A stretch of DNA of 64,000 bases from NCBI RefSeq assembly GCF_030406665.1, contig NZ_CP129121.1, positions 992,001 through 1,056,000 on the forward strand, in the 5' to 3' direction. Source of the stretch: Halomonas halophila. GTDB lineage: Bacteria; Pseudomonadota; Gammaproteobacteria; Pseudomonadales; Halomonadaceae. Each line of letters starts with the position of its first letter. The first letter of the stretch is position 1. Below are positions 25,927 to 36,331 of this stretch, in pieces. The notes beneath the pieces were generated by a model, which searched no databases, was not told where the DNA came from, and was given only the letters and a program-made list of their open reading frames with translations. The position numbers and the translations under genes were made by a program.

Positions 25927-27990
25927 ATGACTCGCGTATCCCGCCGCTCGTGGCGGCTGTCCCCCCTGACCGCCGCCGTCCGCTATGGCCTCGGCTTCAC
26001 CCTCATCGGCGCCGCCGGCGCGGCGCTGGCCCAGCAGGACGCCACGGAGGTCGAGACCGACACCGTCGTCGTCAGCGCCACCGCGCTGAAGGTCGCAACT
26101 CCGTTGGTGGAAACGCCGAGGGCCGTTTCCTCAGTGGATCGCGAGGAGCTGGAGACGCGTAACGTCCAGCGACTTGATGAGTCCTTTCGTTATCGTTCTG
26201 GTGTGCTTGCAGGGCACTACGGTGCCGATAACAACACCGATTGGTTCAAGGTGCGGGGATTCGATCAGTCGACCTATCAGGATGGCCTGCGCATCTACCG
26301 CACCGGTTATTACCAGTGGTTGCCCGAGCCCTATGGCCTGGATCGTGTCGAGGTTTTCAAGGGGCCAGCCTCGATCCTCTACGGGGAGGCGCCCTCCGGC
26401 GGCTTGATCAATGCGGTTAGCAAGCGTCCTACCGCGGAGCAGCAGGGTGAAATCCAATTGCAGGTGGGCAACCGGCATCATCGCCAGTTTGCCGTCGATA
26501 CCTCGGGGCCGGCTACTGAGAGTGGCGACGTGCGCTACCGCCTGGTGGGGCTCTATAAGGAGCGCGACGGTGACCTGAACGACACTGAGAACGAGCGCTA
26601 CTATTTCGCGCCGAGCCTCGAGTGGGACATCTCAGATGACACGCAACTGACACTGTTGGCCAGCTTTCAGAAGGATGACGGGGTTCCCGTTAACCCGTTC
26701 AAGCTGTCTTATGGGACCGTGCAGGACACGCCTTTCGGCAAGGTGGATCCGCAGACAAACTACGGTGCGCCATCCTACGACAAGGATGAGCATACACAGA
26801 CGGCCATCGGCTATGAATTCCGCCATTTCCTTGATGACACCTGGAAGTTTGAGCAGGATTTCCGCTACAGCCAACTCGATCTGGACCTGCGCAGCACCTA
26901 CATGATGTCGGGCACTGGTGACGGACGCACGGCTAATCGTGGCCACCTACAGCGTGACGGAGAAATCGACAGTTTCACCATCGACAATCGCATGGTGGGC
27001 CAGTGGTATACGGATCGCACCGAGAATACCTTGCTGTTCGGTGTGGACTATCAGGACCTGAGCCTCGATGGTAAAGAGTTCGATAGCTTTGGTTATGACA
27101 CCGTAGACATCTTCGATCCTCCGGGCAGTATTACCCCAGTATCAGGCGATCAGTTGACTCGCCGTCAGATTGATAAAGAGCAGCTGGGTCTTTATCTGCA
27201 GAATCAACTGCGCATCGATAATCGCTGGGTGTTGCTGGGTGGTGTACGCTATGACAGCGCCGATGTTCGCAATGAGTCAGAGCTTAACGCAGTCACAGTC
27301 GACGAAACTCAGTCCGCCACGTCATGGACCGGGGGGGTAATGTATCTCGCCGACAACGGTCTGAGTCCATACCTCAGTTACACCGAGTCCTTCCAGCCCG
27401 TTGCTCAAACGGCGGCATCCGGTGCTGTCTTCGAGGAGATCGAAGGTGAACAGTGGGAGCTGGGCGTCAAGTATGCGCCTTCTCATTGGGATGGTTATGT
27501 GACGGCAGCTGTTTTCGATCTAGAGGAATCTAATTCCTTTGCGACCAGCCCGGCTGGCTATCAGAGCCAGGAAGGAGAAAAAACTTCTACCGGTTTTGAG
27601 CTAGAAGGTGTTGGCTATTTGACCGACGCGCTCAAGCTTACAGCGGCCTATACCTATACAGACACGCGTGATGCCGACGATAATCGTGCTGCCCTGATTC
27701 CGCGTCATATGGCATCCGCCTGGATGGACTATGACTTCGAGGGTACCGCACTAGACGGGCTGAGGATCGGTGCCGGAGTTCGTCATGTAGGCGAGTCGGT
27801 GGATGGTAGTATCACGGTGCCGGATTACACGGTGGGTGATGCTATGGCCAGCTACGAATTTGGCAACCAATGGACGGCCCAGGTCAACGTCAATAACGTG
27901 ACCGATGAAGAGTACGTCGCCAGCTGCGATTTCTGGTGCTACTACGGCGAATCGCGCAGCGTGATCGGCAGCCTGAGCTACCGCTTCTGA
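25927..27990 (+). CDS. TonB-dependent siderophore receptor (FhuA/FoxA-like), mosaic base composition
   Basis: The 687-residue receptor has a signal peptide ending GAALAQQ, TonB box TDTVVVSATA and a plug with LDRVEVFKGPASILYGEAPSGGLINAVSKRP. The barrel ends SRSVIGSLSYRF after CDFWCYYGE. The EAPSGGLIN and CxxxCYYG signatures are typical of the FhuA/FoxA group for ferrichrome and ferrioxamine. The start is the ATG at 25927; a longer frame from 25873 has no signal peptide. Between about 26,090 and 27,900 codon use is clearly AT-richer than in the two ends, which suggests an allele replaced by recombination. It converges on the NicO/DUF1007/fhuB operon, the likely importer partner. Confidence 0.85.
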   Translation: MTRVSRRSWRLSPLTAAVRYGLGFTLIGAAGAALAQQDATEVETDTVVVSATALKVATPLVETPRAVSSVDREELETRNVQRLDESFRYRSGVLAGHYGADNNTDWFKVRGFDQSTYQDGLRIYRTGYYQWLPEPYGLDRVEVFKGPASILYGEAPSGGLINAVSKRPTAEQQGEIQLQVGNRHHRQFAVDTSGPATESGDVRYRLVGLYKERDGDLNDTENERYYFAPSLEWDISDDTQLTLLASFQKDDGVPVNPFKLSYGTVQDTPFGKVDPQTNYGAPSYDKDEHTQTAIGYEFRHFLDDTWKFEQDFRYSQLDLDLRSTYMMSGTGDGRTANRGHLQRDGEIDSFTIDNRMVGQWYTDRTENTLLFGVDYQDLSLDGKEFDSFGYDTVDIFDPPGSITPVSGDQLTRRQIDKEQLGLYLQNQLRIDNRWVLLGGVRYDSADVRNESELNAVTVDETQSATSWTGGVMYLADNGLSPYLSYTESFQPVAQTAASGAVFEEIEGEQWELGVKYAPSHWDGYVTAAVFDLEESNSFATSPAGYQSQEGEKTSTGFELEGVGYLTDALKLTAAYTYTDTRDADDNRAALIPRHMASAWMDYDFEGTALDGLRIGAGVRHVGESVDGSITVPDYTVGDAMASYEFGNQWTAQVNVNNVTDEEYVASCDFWCYYGESRSVIGSLSYRF

Positions 27991-28016
27991 GTCACGCCTT
28001 TCACCATGCCAAATGC

Positions 28017-28050
28017 ACCGCGCCCGGCCATTTCAATGGCCGGGCGCGGT
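28017..28050. terminator. Strong bidirectional hairpin between convergent genes
   Basis: ACCGCGCCCGGCCAT-TTCA-ATGGCCGGGCGCGGT is a perfect 15-bp stem between the receptor stop (27990) and the NicO gene stop (28082). There is no long T tract. Confidence 0.75.
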
Positions 28051-28081
28051 CGTTACGGGGCTGGCTGTCGTGCGCGAGGCG

Positions 28082-29074
28082 CTAGCCGCCGAACGGCGAG
28101 GGCGAGGTCGTGGGGGCGCCCTCGAGCAGAGGCGGCGCGTCGGGTGACTGGGCCGCGGCCACGAACAGTGAAAGCCCCAGCATCAGGATGAGGGCACCGC
28201 CTGCGAAGCCGGCCGCTCTCAGGCAGCGTTCCAGGGTCGCGCCACGCGTCGAACGCTGCAGGTGGCGCTCGGCCCAGCCCCGGGCCATCACGCTGGCCAG
28301 GGCCAGCGCCGAGACCGTCAGGGCGGTACCGGCAGCCATGGCCAGCACCGCCAGCACACCGCTCCAATAGTGCCCCAGCAGCGAGGCGGCGCCGACCAGC
28401 AGCACGCTGCCGCTGCAGGGACGCATGCCGATCGAGGCCACCACGGCCAGGGCACCGCGCCAGTCCGAGGCCTGTTGGGGCGTCAGATGGTGGGCGCAGT
28501 CACACTCGTGCGGGTCATGGTCATGGTCATGGTCATGGTCATGAGAGCCTGGCGCGTGCCGATGGCCGGCCAGGGCCCGCCAGCACAGCCAGAGCCCGAG
28601 TGCCGCGACGAGCAGGTAGCTGGCCTGCTCCAGCCATACCACCGAGCCCATGGCCTGGCGGGTCAGCCAGCCCAGCCCATGGACCAGCACCGTGACCAGG
28701 CCGATGGCCACCAGGGCCTGCAGCAACGAGGCCAGACAGGAGAGCAGCAGGGCCCGGCGCAGCGCGCCGCCCTGGCTGAGCAGGTAGGTGCCGAGCACCG
28801 CCTTGCCGTGGCCCGGGCCGGCGGCATGGAAGACCCCATAGCCGAAGCTGAGGCCCAGCAGGCCCCACCAGGCGGCCGCCGTCGGGGCGGCGTCGAGGGC
28901 CGCGATCGCCTCCGTCAGGGCGCGGTGAAGGTCGCGCTGCCAGGCGACCAGTCGCAGGCTGGCCTCCTGGCCCAGCGTGACCCAGGCCGCGGCGAGCAGC
29001 GCCAGGGCGAGTCCGCCAAGGACCGCGGGGCCGAGCCACCGGGGGCGAGGCCGAGCCCTGTCGGCTGGGTTCAT
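28082..29074 (-). CDS. NicO-family nickel/cobalt transporter (exporter-like)
   Basis: The 330-residue protein has about seven membrane helices and the NicO signature FHAAGPGHGKAVLGTYLL, plus MRPCSGSVLLVG in the second half. Between the halves is a His/Asp cluster (HDHDHDHDHDPHE) followed by ECDCAHH, the metal-binding loop typical of RcnA-like exporters. It is translationally coupled (ATGA at 29071-29074) to the DUF1007 gene, which itself overlaps the fhuB-like permease gene, so a metal exporter ends the siderophore import operon. DUF1007 plus NicO pairs are common for Ni/Co or Zn handling. Direction of transport cannot be decided from sequence. The His/Asp loop is coded by five identical hexanucleotide units. 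Confidence 0.82.
   Translation of the reverse strand: MNPADRARPRPRWLGPAVLGGLALALLAAAWVTLGQEASLRLVAWQRDLHRALTEAIAALDAAPTAAAWWGLLGLSFGYGVFHAAGPGHGKAVLGTYLLSQGGALRRALLLSCLASLLQALVAIGLVTVLVHGLGWLTRQAMGSVVWLEQASYLLVAALGLWLCWRALAGHRHAPGSHDHDHDHDHDPHECDCAHHLTPQQASDWRGALAVVASIGMRPCSGSVLLVGAASLLGHYWSGVLAVLAMAAGTALTVSALALASVMARGWAERHLQRSTRGATLERCLRAAGFAGGALILMLGLSLFVAAAQSPDAPPLLEGAPTTSPSPFGG
28514..28543. repeat. Five tandem copies of a 6-base repeat in the NicO gene
   Basis: The unit GTCATG is repeated five times without change and encodes the His-Asp run of the metal-binding loop on the minus strand. Copy-number change would keep the reading frame and only lengthen or shorten the loop. Confidence 0.9.
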
Positions 29075-29769
29075 GGATGATCGCATCGTATCTCTCCCGT
29101 TTCCGCGAAGAAGCGGCCGAGCCCTTCTTCCGCCTGTTCGCCGCGATCCAGCATGGCCGCCTCGGCGACCTTCGCCGGATCGGGATCGGCGGCGATGATC
29201 CGGGTACGGCAGCCGTCTTCTTCGACCGTCAGCGCGTCCGGCCTGGGCGTGTCGCCGTCCGCCTCGTGCACTACCTCGAGGTAGTAGGTCGGGTCATAGA
29301 TGCGGTAGCGCACCGGCGACTCGTCCAACGGAAGGGGATTGGCCAGCGGTAGTCGAAACATCAGCTCGACGCGACCGCCGCGTGCCAGGGTGGTGAAGTC
29401 GTCGACGTCGCCGAGCTCGACCGGCTGGCCGGCCCGGGTCACGTGGGTGAAATAGCGCTTCGGGGCCAGGGTATTGCGGATCTCCACCCCCAGCTGGTCG
29501 AGGCGCGCCGCCATCGGTTCGTCGCCCTGGGCGGCGCGAAGTTCCTCCAACAGCAGCTGGCTGTAGAACGGATCCAGTCGCCAGCGCTGCTGAAGGGCCT
29601 CGGCACGTCCCTGGGTATCCGTTATCACCTTCACCGAGACGTCCACCCAGCCGTGGGGGTGCGCGGCCCCCGTCAGCGGGAAAAGCGCCAGGGCGCAGGC
29701 GATGCCACAGGCGAGCCGGCCTTGCCAGCGATCGGCCCATCGGCGGGCCCGGTTATCGAGATGGCTCAT
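29071..29769 (-). CDS. DUF1007 periplasmic protein
   Basis: The 232-residue exported protein has a signal peptide (ACGIACALALFPLTGAA, then HPHGWVDV). The mature N-terminus begins with a His motif (HPHGW), a hallmark of DUF1007 proteins that usually accompany NicO-type transporters. A role in presenting or chelating Ni/Co/Zn in the periplasm is suspected for the family and not proven. It is tied to both neighbours: its ATG overlaps the fhuB-like stop (ATGA at 29766-29769) and its stop overlaps the NicO ATG. A much longer open frame upstream in this phase lies inside the permease gene. Confidence 0.82.
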   Translation of the reverse strand: MSHLDNRARRWADRWQGRLACGIACALALFPLTGAAHPHGWVDVSVKVITDTQGRAEALQQRWRLDPFYSQLLLEELRAAQGDEPMAARLDQLGVEIRNTLAPKRYFTHVTRAGQPVELGDVDDFTTLARGGRVELMFRLPLANPLPLDESPVRYRIYDPTYYLEVVHEADGDTPRPDALTVEEDGCRTRIIAADPDPAKVAEAAMLDRGEQAEEGLGRFFAETGEIRCDHP

Positions 29770-31769
29770 AGCCGTCGCATCCCCCACATGAAATAGGCGC
29801 CGCCGATCAGCGAAGCGGCCAGGCCGGCAGGAATCTCCTGGGGGAACAGTAACTGGCGGCCCAGCCAGTCCGCCAGCACCATCAGCAACGCGCCGGTCAG
29901 GGCGGCCCCGGCGAGATGCGTCCGGGCGCGGGTGAAGCCCAGCAGCCGTGCCATGTAGGGAGCGAGCAGGCCGACGAAGGACAGCGGCCCGACCACCAGG
30001 GTCGCGGCGGCGGTCAGCAGGGCGACCAGCAGCAGCAGGCCGAGCCGCGCCCGACGCAGCGGGATGCCGAGCGCGGCGGCGGTGGCGCCGCCCAGCGGCA
30101 GGATGTCCAGCCAGCGGGCGAGCGGCGCGGCGATGATCGCCAGCACCACGGCCGCGCCGGCGACCGTCACGGCGCTCGCCGCATCGACGTAGTAGGTGGA
30201 ACCGGAGAGCCAGGCGATGACCTGCTGGCCGCGCGGATCGCCGCCGGCCAGCACCACGGCCTTGACCGCCTCGAACAGCGCCGTGATCGCCACCCCGGTG
30301 AGCAGCAGCCGTTCGGGCTGAAAGCCGCTCTTGCGGTTGACGATTACCAGCACCGCCAGGGCGGCGAGGGCGCCCAGCACCCCGGCGCCGACCAGTGCCA
30401 GGTTGCCCGGCGACGGCAGCAGGAAGATCGCCGCCATCAGGGCGATGGCGCTGCCGCCGCTGATGCCCAAGATCTCGGGGCTGGCCATGGGGTTGGCGGT
30501 GAGGCGCTGGATCAGGGTCCCGGCGACGGCCAGCATCAGCCCGCAGCCGGCGGCGGCGAGCAGCCTGGGCCAGCGCCACTCGAGCAGGTCGGTGTTCAGG
30601 GGTGAGGCCCACTGCCAGCCGTCGGCGCCCTGACCGGCCAGCACCGCCACCGTGGCCATCGCAACCAGGGCCAGGGACAGGCCGACGATCAGCCGTCGTG
30701 GGGCGGGATGCCGCATGGCGGGCGTGCCGGCGTGGCGCGGCGGCGCCGAGCCGTTGAGGCGCAGGCGCGGAATCAGCCACAGCAGCAGCGGCGCGCCCAG
30801 GGCAGCGGTGGTGGCGCCGGTGGGAATCAGCGTCGGCAGGGTGTCGGCGTAGCGCTGCAGCAGCTGGTCGGTGGTGGCCAGCAGCAGGGCGCCGAGCAGC
30901 GTCGACCACAGCAGCCGCGTGCCCAGCCGCCGGGCCCCGGCCAGGCGCACGATGTTGGGCGCCGCCAGGCCGATGAAGCCGATGACACCCACCGTGCTGA
31001 CCACGCAGCCGGTGAGGAACACCGCCAGGCCGAGCCCGGCCAGGCGCAGCCACTTGAGCGACACGCCGAGGCTGCGGGCGCCGGCTTCGTCGAGCTCCAG
31101 CACCGCCAGCGGGCGCAGCAGCCAGAAGGCGCCGAGAGCGCCCAGCGCCAGGCGCGGCGCCAGGAAGGCGGCGTCGCTCCAGCCGTTCTGGGCCAGCGAG
31201 CCGGCGCCCCAGATCAGCAGGCCCTTGAGCGCCTCCTGATGGAACAGCAGCAGCACCATGGCCAGGGCGCCGAAGTAGAGGTTGACCACCAGCCCGCCGA
31301 GCACCACCACCACCGGCGACAGCCCGCGACGCCAGGCCAGGGCGAACACCAGGCCCATGGCCAGCCCGCCGCCGGCCAGCGCCACCCATTCGCGGCCCAG
31401 GGCCAGCAGCCCCGGCGCCAGCAGACTGGCGGCCATCAGCGCCAGGTTGGCGCCGCTGGCCACGCCCAGGGTGGTGGGCGCCGCCAGCGGGTTGCGCAGC
31501 ACCTGCTGCATCAGCACCCCGGCCAGCGCCAGGCCACCGCCGGCCATCAGCGCCATGGCCAGCCGCGGCCACCAGGCGAAGTGCAGCACCAGGGCCTCCG
31601 ACGAGGCGTCGGGAATCGTCACCAGCGACGACAGTCCGGTCACGAGCCCCGTGCTCGATGCCAGATGGGCCAGAGCGAGGCCCGCGGTGAGCAGGCCCAG
31701 CAGCAGGCAGGCGCGGCCCGGCGTCAGCCGGCGTGAAGGTGTGGCGTGGGCAAGCGCATCAGCGGACAT
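29766..31769 (-). CDS. fhuB: FhuB-like fused double permease for iron-hydroxamate import
   Basis: The 667-residue protein consists of two FecCD permease units joined in one chain (about residues 1-330 and 340-667). Each carries the signatures: NPLAAPTTLGVASGANL and VIGFIGLAAPNIVRLAG in the first; NPMASPEILGISGGS and GPLSFVGLLAPYMARLLG in the second. Fused double permeases with about 20 helices are the hallmark of FhuB, the ferric-hydroxamate importer. The start overlaps the end of the FhuD-like gene by 11 bases and the stop overlaps the DUF1007 gene. It works with the FhuD-like protein at 31759 and the FhuC-like ATPase at 32706. Confidence 0.9.
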   Translation of the reverse strand: MSADALAHATPSRRLTPGRACLLLGLLTAGLALAHLASSTGLVTGLSSLVTIPDASSEALVLHFAWWPRLAMALMAGGGLALAGVLMQQVLRNPLAAPTTLGVASGANLALMAASLLAPGLLALGREWVALAGGGLAMGLVFALAWRRGLSPVVVVLGGLVVNLYFGALAMVLLLFHQEALKGLLIWGAGSLAQNGWSDAAFLAPRLALGALGAFWLLRPLAVLELDEAGARSLGVSLKWLRLAGLGLAVFLTGCVVSTVGVIGFIGLAAPNIVRLAGARRLGTRLLWSTLLGALLLATTDQLLQRYADTLPTLIPTGATTAALGAPLLLWLIPRLRLNGSAPPRHAGTPAMRHPAPRRLIVGLSLALVAMATVAVLAGQGADGWQWASPLNTDLLEWRWPRLLAAAGCGLMLAVAGTLIQRLTANPMASPEILGISGGSAIALMAAIFLLPSPGNLALVGAGVLGALAALAVLVIVNRKSGFQPERLLLTGVAITALFEAVKAVVLAGGDPRGQQVIAWLSGSTYYVDAASAVTVAGAAVVLAIIAAPLARWLDILPLGGATAAALGIPLRRARLGLLLLVALLTAAATLVVGPLSFVGLLAPYMARLLGFTRARTHLAGAALTGALLMVLADWLGRQLLFPQEIPAGLAASLIGGAYFMWGMRRL

Positions 31770-32679
31770 CGTCGTTCTCCAGGGCGGTGGCCAGCTGTTC
31801 GGCGAAGCGCTGGGCGGAGGGCAGAGCGCCGAAGCTCCACACCGGGGGGAGGATCAGCGGCTCGCCGCGGCTGCGTTCGACCAGCCGCCGCCACAGGCCG
31901 CTGTCGGCCAGGGTCTCGCGCACGCCGGCCGGATAGGGTTCGACCACCACCAGCCGGGCGTCGAGGCCGGCCAGGGCCTCGATGCCGACCAGCGAGAAGC
32001 CCCAGGCGTTGGTGACGCCGTTCCAGGCGTTCTTGAGCCCCAGGCGGTCGAGCACCGCCTGATAGAGGCCGTTGTCGCCGAACACCCGTACGTGGCGGGC
32101 GTCCATGAACTGCACGACGAGCAGCGGTGGGGCGTCGTCGCCGAGGCGCTGCTCGAGGCGCGTCAGGCGCGACTCGGTGTCCTCGATCAGCCGCTCGCCG
32201 GCCTCGGGCCGTTCGACGATATCGGCGACGCGGCGCGTCAGCTCGCGCATCTCCGTCCAGGTGTCCCGGCCGGGGGTATAGAGCGTCAGGGTGTCCACCG
32301 GGGCGATCGCCTCGAGGCGCGGGGCGAGGTTGGCGAACATCGGCGAGATCAGGATGCGCTCGGGATCGAGGTCCGCCAGCAGCTCCAGGTTGGGCTGGGA
32401 GCGCAGGCCGAGGTCGATCACCGCGTCCGGCAGCGCCGGCTCGCCCACCCAGGCGTGATAGGCGTCGAGCTGGGCCAGCGCCGCGGGCGGAGCCTCGAGG
32501 GCGGCCAGGGTCTCGGCCAGGGTCCAGTCGAGGGTCGCCAGCCGCGGTGATGCCAGATGTGGTGAGTCGGCCAGCGCCGGCAGGGCGGTGAAGAGCGTGA
32601 GCAGCATGACGAGCGGGCCGGCGAGCCAGCGGCGGGCCCGTCGACGAAGGCGGCGCGGAGGAGACAAGCGGAACTCCAT
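31759..32679 (-). CDS. fhuD: FhuD-like iron-hydroxamate-binding protein
   Basis: The 306-residue periplasmic binding protein has an N-terminus RRRARRWLAGPLVMLLTLF with signal end ALPALA. Two Arg pairs before the hydrophobic core give it a Tat-like look, as in E. coli FhuD, although a strict twin-arginine consensus is absent. FhuD-like features follow: LDWTLAETLAALEAPPAALAQ, GLRSQPNLELLADLDPERILISPMF and WGFSLVGIEALAGLDARLVVVEP. It lies 26 bases downstream of the FhuC-like gene and overlaps the FhuB-like gene. The start at 32679 is set by the signal peptide; the longer open frame extends into the ATPase gene. Confidence 0.87.
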   Translation of the reverse strand: MEFRLSPPRRLRRRARRWLAGPLVMLLTLFTALPALADSPHLASPRLATLDWTLAETLAALEAPPAALAQLDAYHAWVGEPALPDAVIDLGLRSQPNLELLADLDPERILISPMFANLAPRLEAIAPVDTLTLYTPGRDTWTEMRELTRRVADIVERPEAGERLIEDTESRLTRLEQRLGDDAPPLLVVQFMDARHVRVFGDNGLYQAVLDRLGLKNAWNGVTNAWGFSLVGIEALAGLDARLVVVEPYPAGVRETLADSGLWRRLVERSRGEPLILPPVWSFGALPSAQRFAEQLATALENDDVR

Positions 32680-32705
32680 GAACGAGTGACGAGCGAGTGA
32701 TGGAA

Positions 32706-33473
32706 TCAGTGGGCGATGGCGACCCGATGCTCGCCGACGGGATGGTGCATCACGTGCATGGGAATGCCGTAGATCGCTTCCAGGGTGTCGCCGGTCATCA
32801 GCTCGGCCGGCGTGCCCTGGGCCAGCACCCGGCCGCCGTGCAGCGCCACCAGGCGGTCGCAGTAGCGTGAGGCCATGTTGATGTCGTGCAGCACGATGAT
32901 CACGCCGAGGCCCAGTTCCTGGGAGAGCCGGCGGGTCAGGGCCAGCACCTCGACCTGGTGGGCGATGTCCAGCGCCGCCAGCGGTTCGTCGAGCAGCAGG
33001 AAGCGGCTGCCCTGGGCCAGCAGCATGGCGAGCCACACGCGCTGGCGCTCGCCGCCGGAGAGGGTGTCCACCAGGCGGTCGGCGAAGGCTTCGGTGTGGG
33101 TCAGGGCGATGGCGCGCTCGACCTGCTCACGATCCTCGCGGGTATGGCGCCCCAGCAGGCCGCGCCAGGGGTAGCGGCCGAAGGCGATCAGCTCGCGGCA
33201 GGTCAGGGTCTCGGCGCTGGGCAGGTGCTGGGGCAGGTAGGCCACCTGGCGGGCGAACTCGCGGTGGCCCCAGTCGCCGAGCGGCCGGCCGTCGAAGCGG
33301 ATGACGCCCTGGCTGGCGGGCTGCTGCTGAGCCAGCAGCTTGAGCAGCGTCGACTTGCCGGAGCCGTTATGGCCGATCAGGCCGTGGACCCGGCCTTCCT
33401 CGAAGCGAAGATCGGTGGGATGCAGCAGGCGTTTGCCGTTGACCTCGAAGGTCGCGGTCTGGGCGTCGAACAT
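32706..33473 (-). CDS. fhuC: FhuC-like iron-hydroxamate ABC importer ATPase
   Basis: The 255-residue ATPase has Walker A GHNGSGKST, Q-loop YLPQHLPS, signature LSGGERQR, Walker B FLLLDEPLAALD and an H-loop in VLHDIN. GHNGSGKS and the preserved PQHLP motif are the FhuC/FepC style. The start at 33473 matches the family N-terminus (MFDAQTATFEVNG); a longer frame reaches into the promoter. It begins the operon fhuC-fhuD-fhuB-DUF1007-NicO and is divergent from sodA, with Fur-like sites in the 259-base gap between them. Confidence 0.9.
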   Translation of the reverse strand: MFDAQTATFEVNGKRLLHPTDLRFEEGRVHGLIGHNGSGKSTLLKLLAQQQPASQGVIRFDGRPLGDWGHREFARQVAYLPQHLPSAETLTCRELIAFGRYPWRGLLGRHTREDREQVERAIALTHTEAFADRLVDTLSGGERQRVWLAMLLAQGSRFLLLDEPLAALDIAHQVEVLALTRRLSQELGLGVIIVLHDINMASRYCDRLVALHGGRVLAQGTPAELMTGDTLEAIYGIPMHVMHHPVGEHRVAIAH

Positions 33474-33552
33474 GGTGGGCTCCGTGGATCGTCGGCGGCG
33501 CGAGGGCATCACGATGGGCGAGGGCTGCGCACCCGCGTGAGGTTACCTTCGA

Positions 33553-33618
33553 TACGAATGGTTATCAAATCTCGTCGGGATGGAGCTGGCTATTTATTGA
33601 TATTGGTTTTCATTTCGT
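33553..33618. promoter_or_regulatory. Fur-box-like sites between fhuC and sodA
   Basis: Two AT-rich Fur-like stretches occur in the divergent gap: CGAATGGTTATCAAAT (33555-33570) and TTGATATTGGTTTTCATTTC (33597-33616). Co-control of a ferric-hydroxamate importer and MnSOD by iron is well known in enterobacteria and fits here. Confidence 0.55.
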
Positions 33619-33661
33619 TTTGTGAGGCGTAGTCTGAGGCTTGGTCGTTCGTTTCATCTCT

Positions 33662-33701
33662 CGTCTCTCTACGTCTCTCTACGACTCTCTACGACTCTCT
33701 C
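33662..33701 (+). repeat. Four 10-base tandem repeats in the sodA leader
   Basis: The units CGTCTCTCTA, CGTCTCTCTA, CGACTCTCTA and CGACTCTCTC stand head to tail, ending 31 bases before the sodA ATG. The pyrimidine-rich runs come once per helical turn. They may act in the mRNA leader or bind a regulator; this is unknown. Confidence 0.85.
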
Positions 33702-33732
33702 GACCGACCCTCTCGAAAAAGGAGCCGCCGCC

Positions 33733-34344
33733 ATGCCGCATGCGTTGCCCGAACTGCCCTATGCCTACGATGCCCTCGAACCGCATCTCGATGCCCTGAC
33801 CATGGAGATCCACCATGCCCGGCATCATCAGACCTACGTCAACAACCTCAACGCCGCCCTGGAAGGCACCGGCCTCGAGGACGTGCCGGTGGAGGCGCTG
33901 GTCGCCGATCTCGACCGGGTGCCCGCCGACAGGCGCCAGGCGGTGATCAACAACGGCGGCGGTCACGCCAACCACTCGCTGTTCTGGCGGGTGATGTCGC
34001 CCGAGGGCGGCGGGGCGCCGACCGGGCGGGTGGCGGCGGCCATCGAGCGAGAGCTGGGCGGCGTCGAGGCCTTCCAGCAGGCCTTCACCCAGGCCGCCGT
34101 CTCCCGCTTCGGCAGCGGCTGGGCCTGGCTCAGCGTGACCCCGCAGGGCGCGCTGGTGGTGGAGAGCACCGCCAATCAGGACAGCCCGCTGATGCACGGC
34201 AACACGCCGGTGCTGGGCCTGGATGTGTGGGAGCACGCCTACTATCTGAAATTCTGGAACAAGCGCCCCGAGTACATCGCCGCCTTCTACGAGGTGGTCG
34301 ACTGGAGCGAGGTCGAGCGGCGCTATCTCGCCGCCATCGGCTGA
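33733..34344 (+). CDS. sodA: Superoxide dismutase, manganese type
   Basis: The 203-residue cytoplasmic SOD has metal ligands visible as His in MEIHHARHHQTYV, His in GGGHANHSLFW, Asp in LDVWEHAYYLKFW, and His in the same motif. GGGHANHSLFW and the Gln in STANQDSPL are Mn-type markers; Fe enzymes usually carry the Gln near the second helix and end differently. Lengths match E. coli SodA. The start at 33733 has AAAAAGGAG eight bases upstream. Its place opposite fhuC near Fur-like sites suggests expression when iron is scarce, when FeSOD would fail. Confidence 0.93.
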   Translation: MPHALPELPYAYDALEPHLDALTMEIHHARHHQTYVNNLNAALEGTGLEDVPVEALVADLDRVPADRRQAVINNGGGHANHSLFWRVMSPEGGGAPTGRVAAAIERELGGVEAFQQAFTQAAVSRFGSGWAWLSVTPQGALVVESTANQDSPLMHGNTPVLGLDVWEHAYYLKFWNKRPEYIAAFYEVVDWSEVERRYLAAIG

Positions 34345-34366
34345 GCGGCGATCCTTCCGCCATCTT

Positions 34367-34392
34367 GTCCTCCCGGGCCCTGCCGGGAGGAC
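34367..34392 (+). terminator. Terminator hairpin after sodA
   Basis: GTCCTCCCGG-GCCCTG-CCGGGAGGAC is a perfect 10-bp stem, 22 bases after the sodA stop, without a T tract. Confidence 0.7.
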
Positions 34393-34430
34393 AGTCCCGC
34401 GACGACGGGGTATGGTAGCCGTCTCGTCCA

Positions 34431-34460
34431 GACCGCCGGGCCTCCCAGGGCCCGGCGGTC
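34431..34460. terminator. Second hairpin upstream of ABC exporter gene
   Basis: GACCGCCGGGCC-TCCCAG-GGCCCGGCGGTC is a perfect 12-bp stem followed by TCGTGTCGTTC. It lies 40 bases before the next ATG, so it may end leftover transcription or act in the leader of the exporter gene. Confidence 0.6.
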
Positions 34461-34500
34461 TCGTGTCGTTCACCGGACAGCCGCCACAGAGAGAGTCCCC

Positions 34501-36300
<1,800 letters not shown>

Positions 36301-36331
36301 GTCACCGCCTTCTTTCCTTACCCTTGATCCT

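Noticed and set aside
29071..31572. An 833-codon open frame ending in the DUF1007 protein
   Set aside because: The first 600 codons are an antiphase reading of the FhuB-like gene; the signal peptide and ATGA overlap fix the start at 29769.
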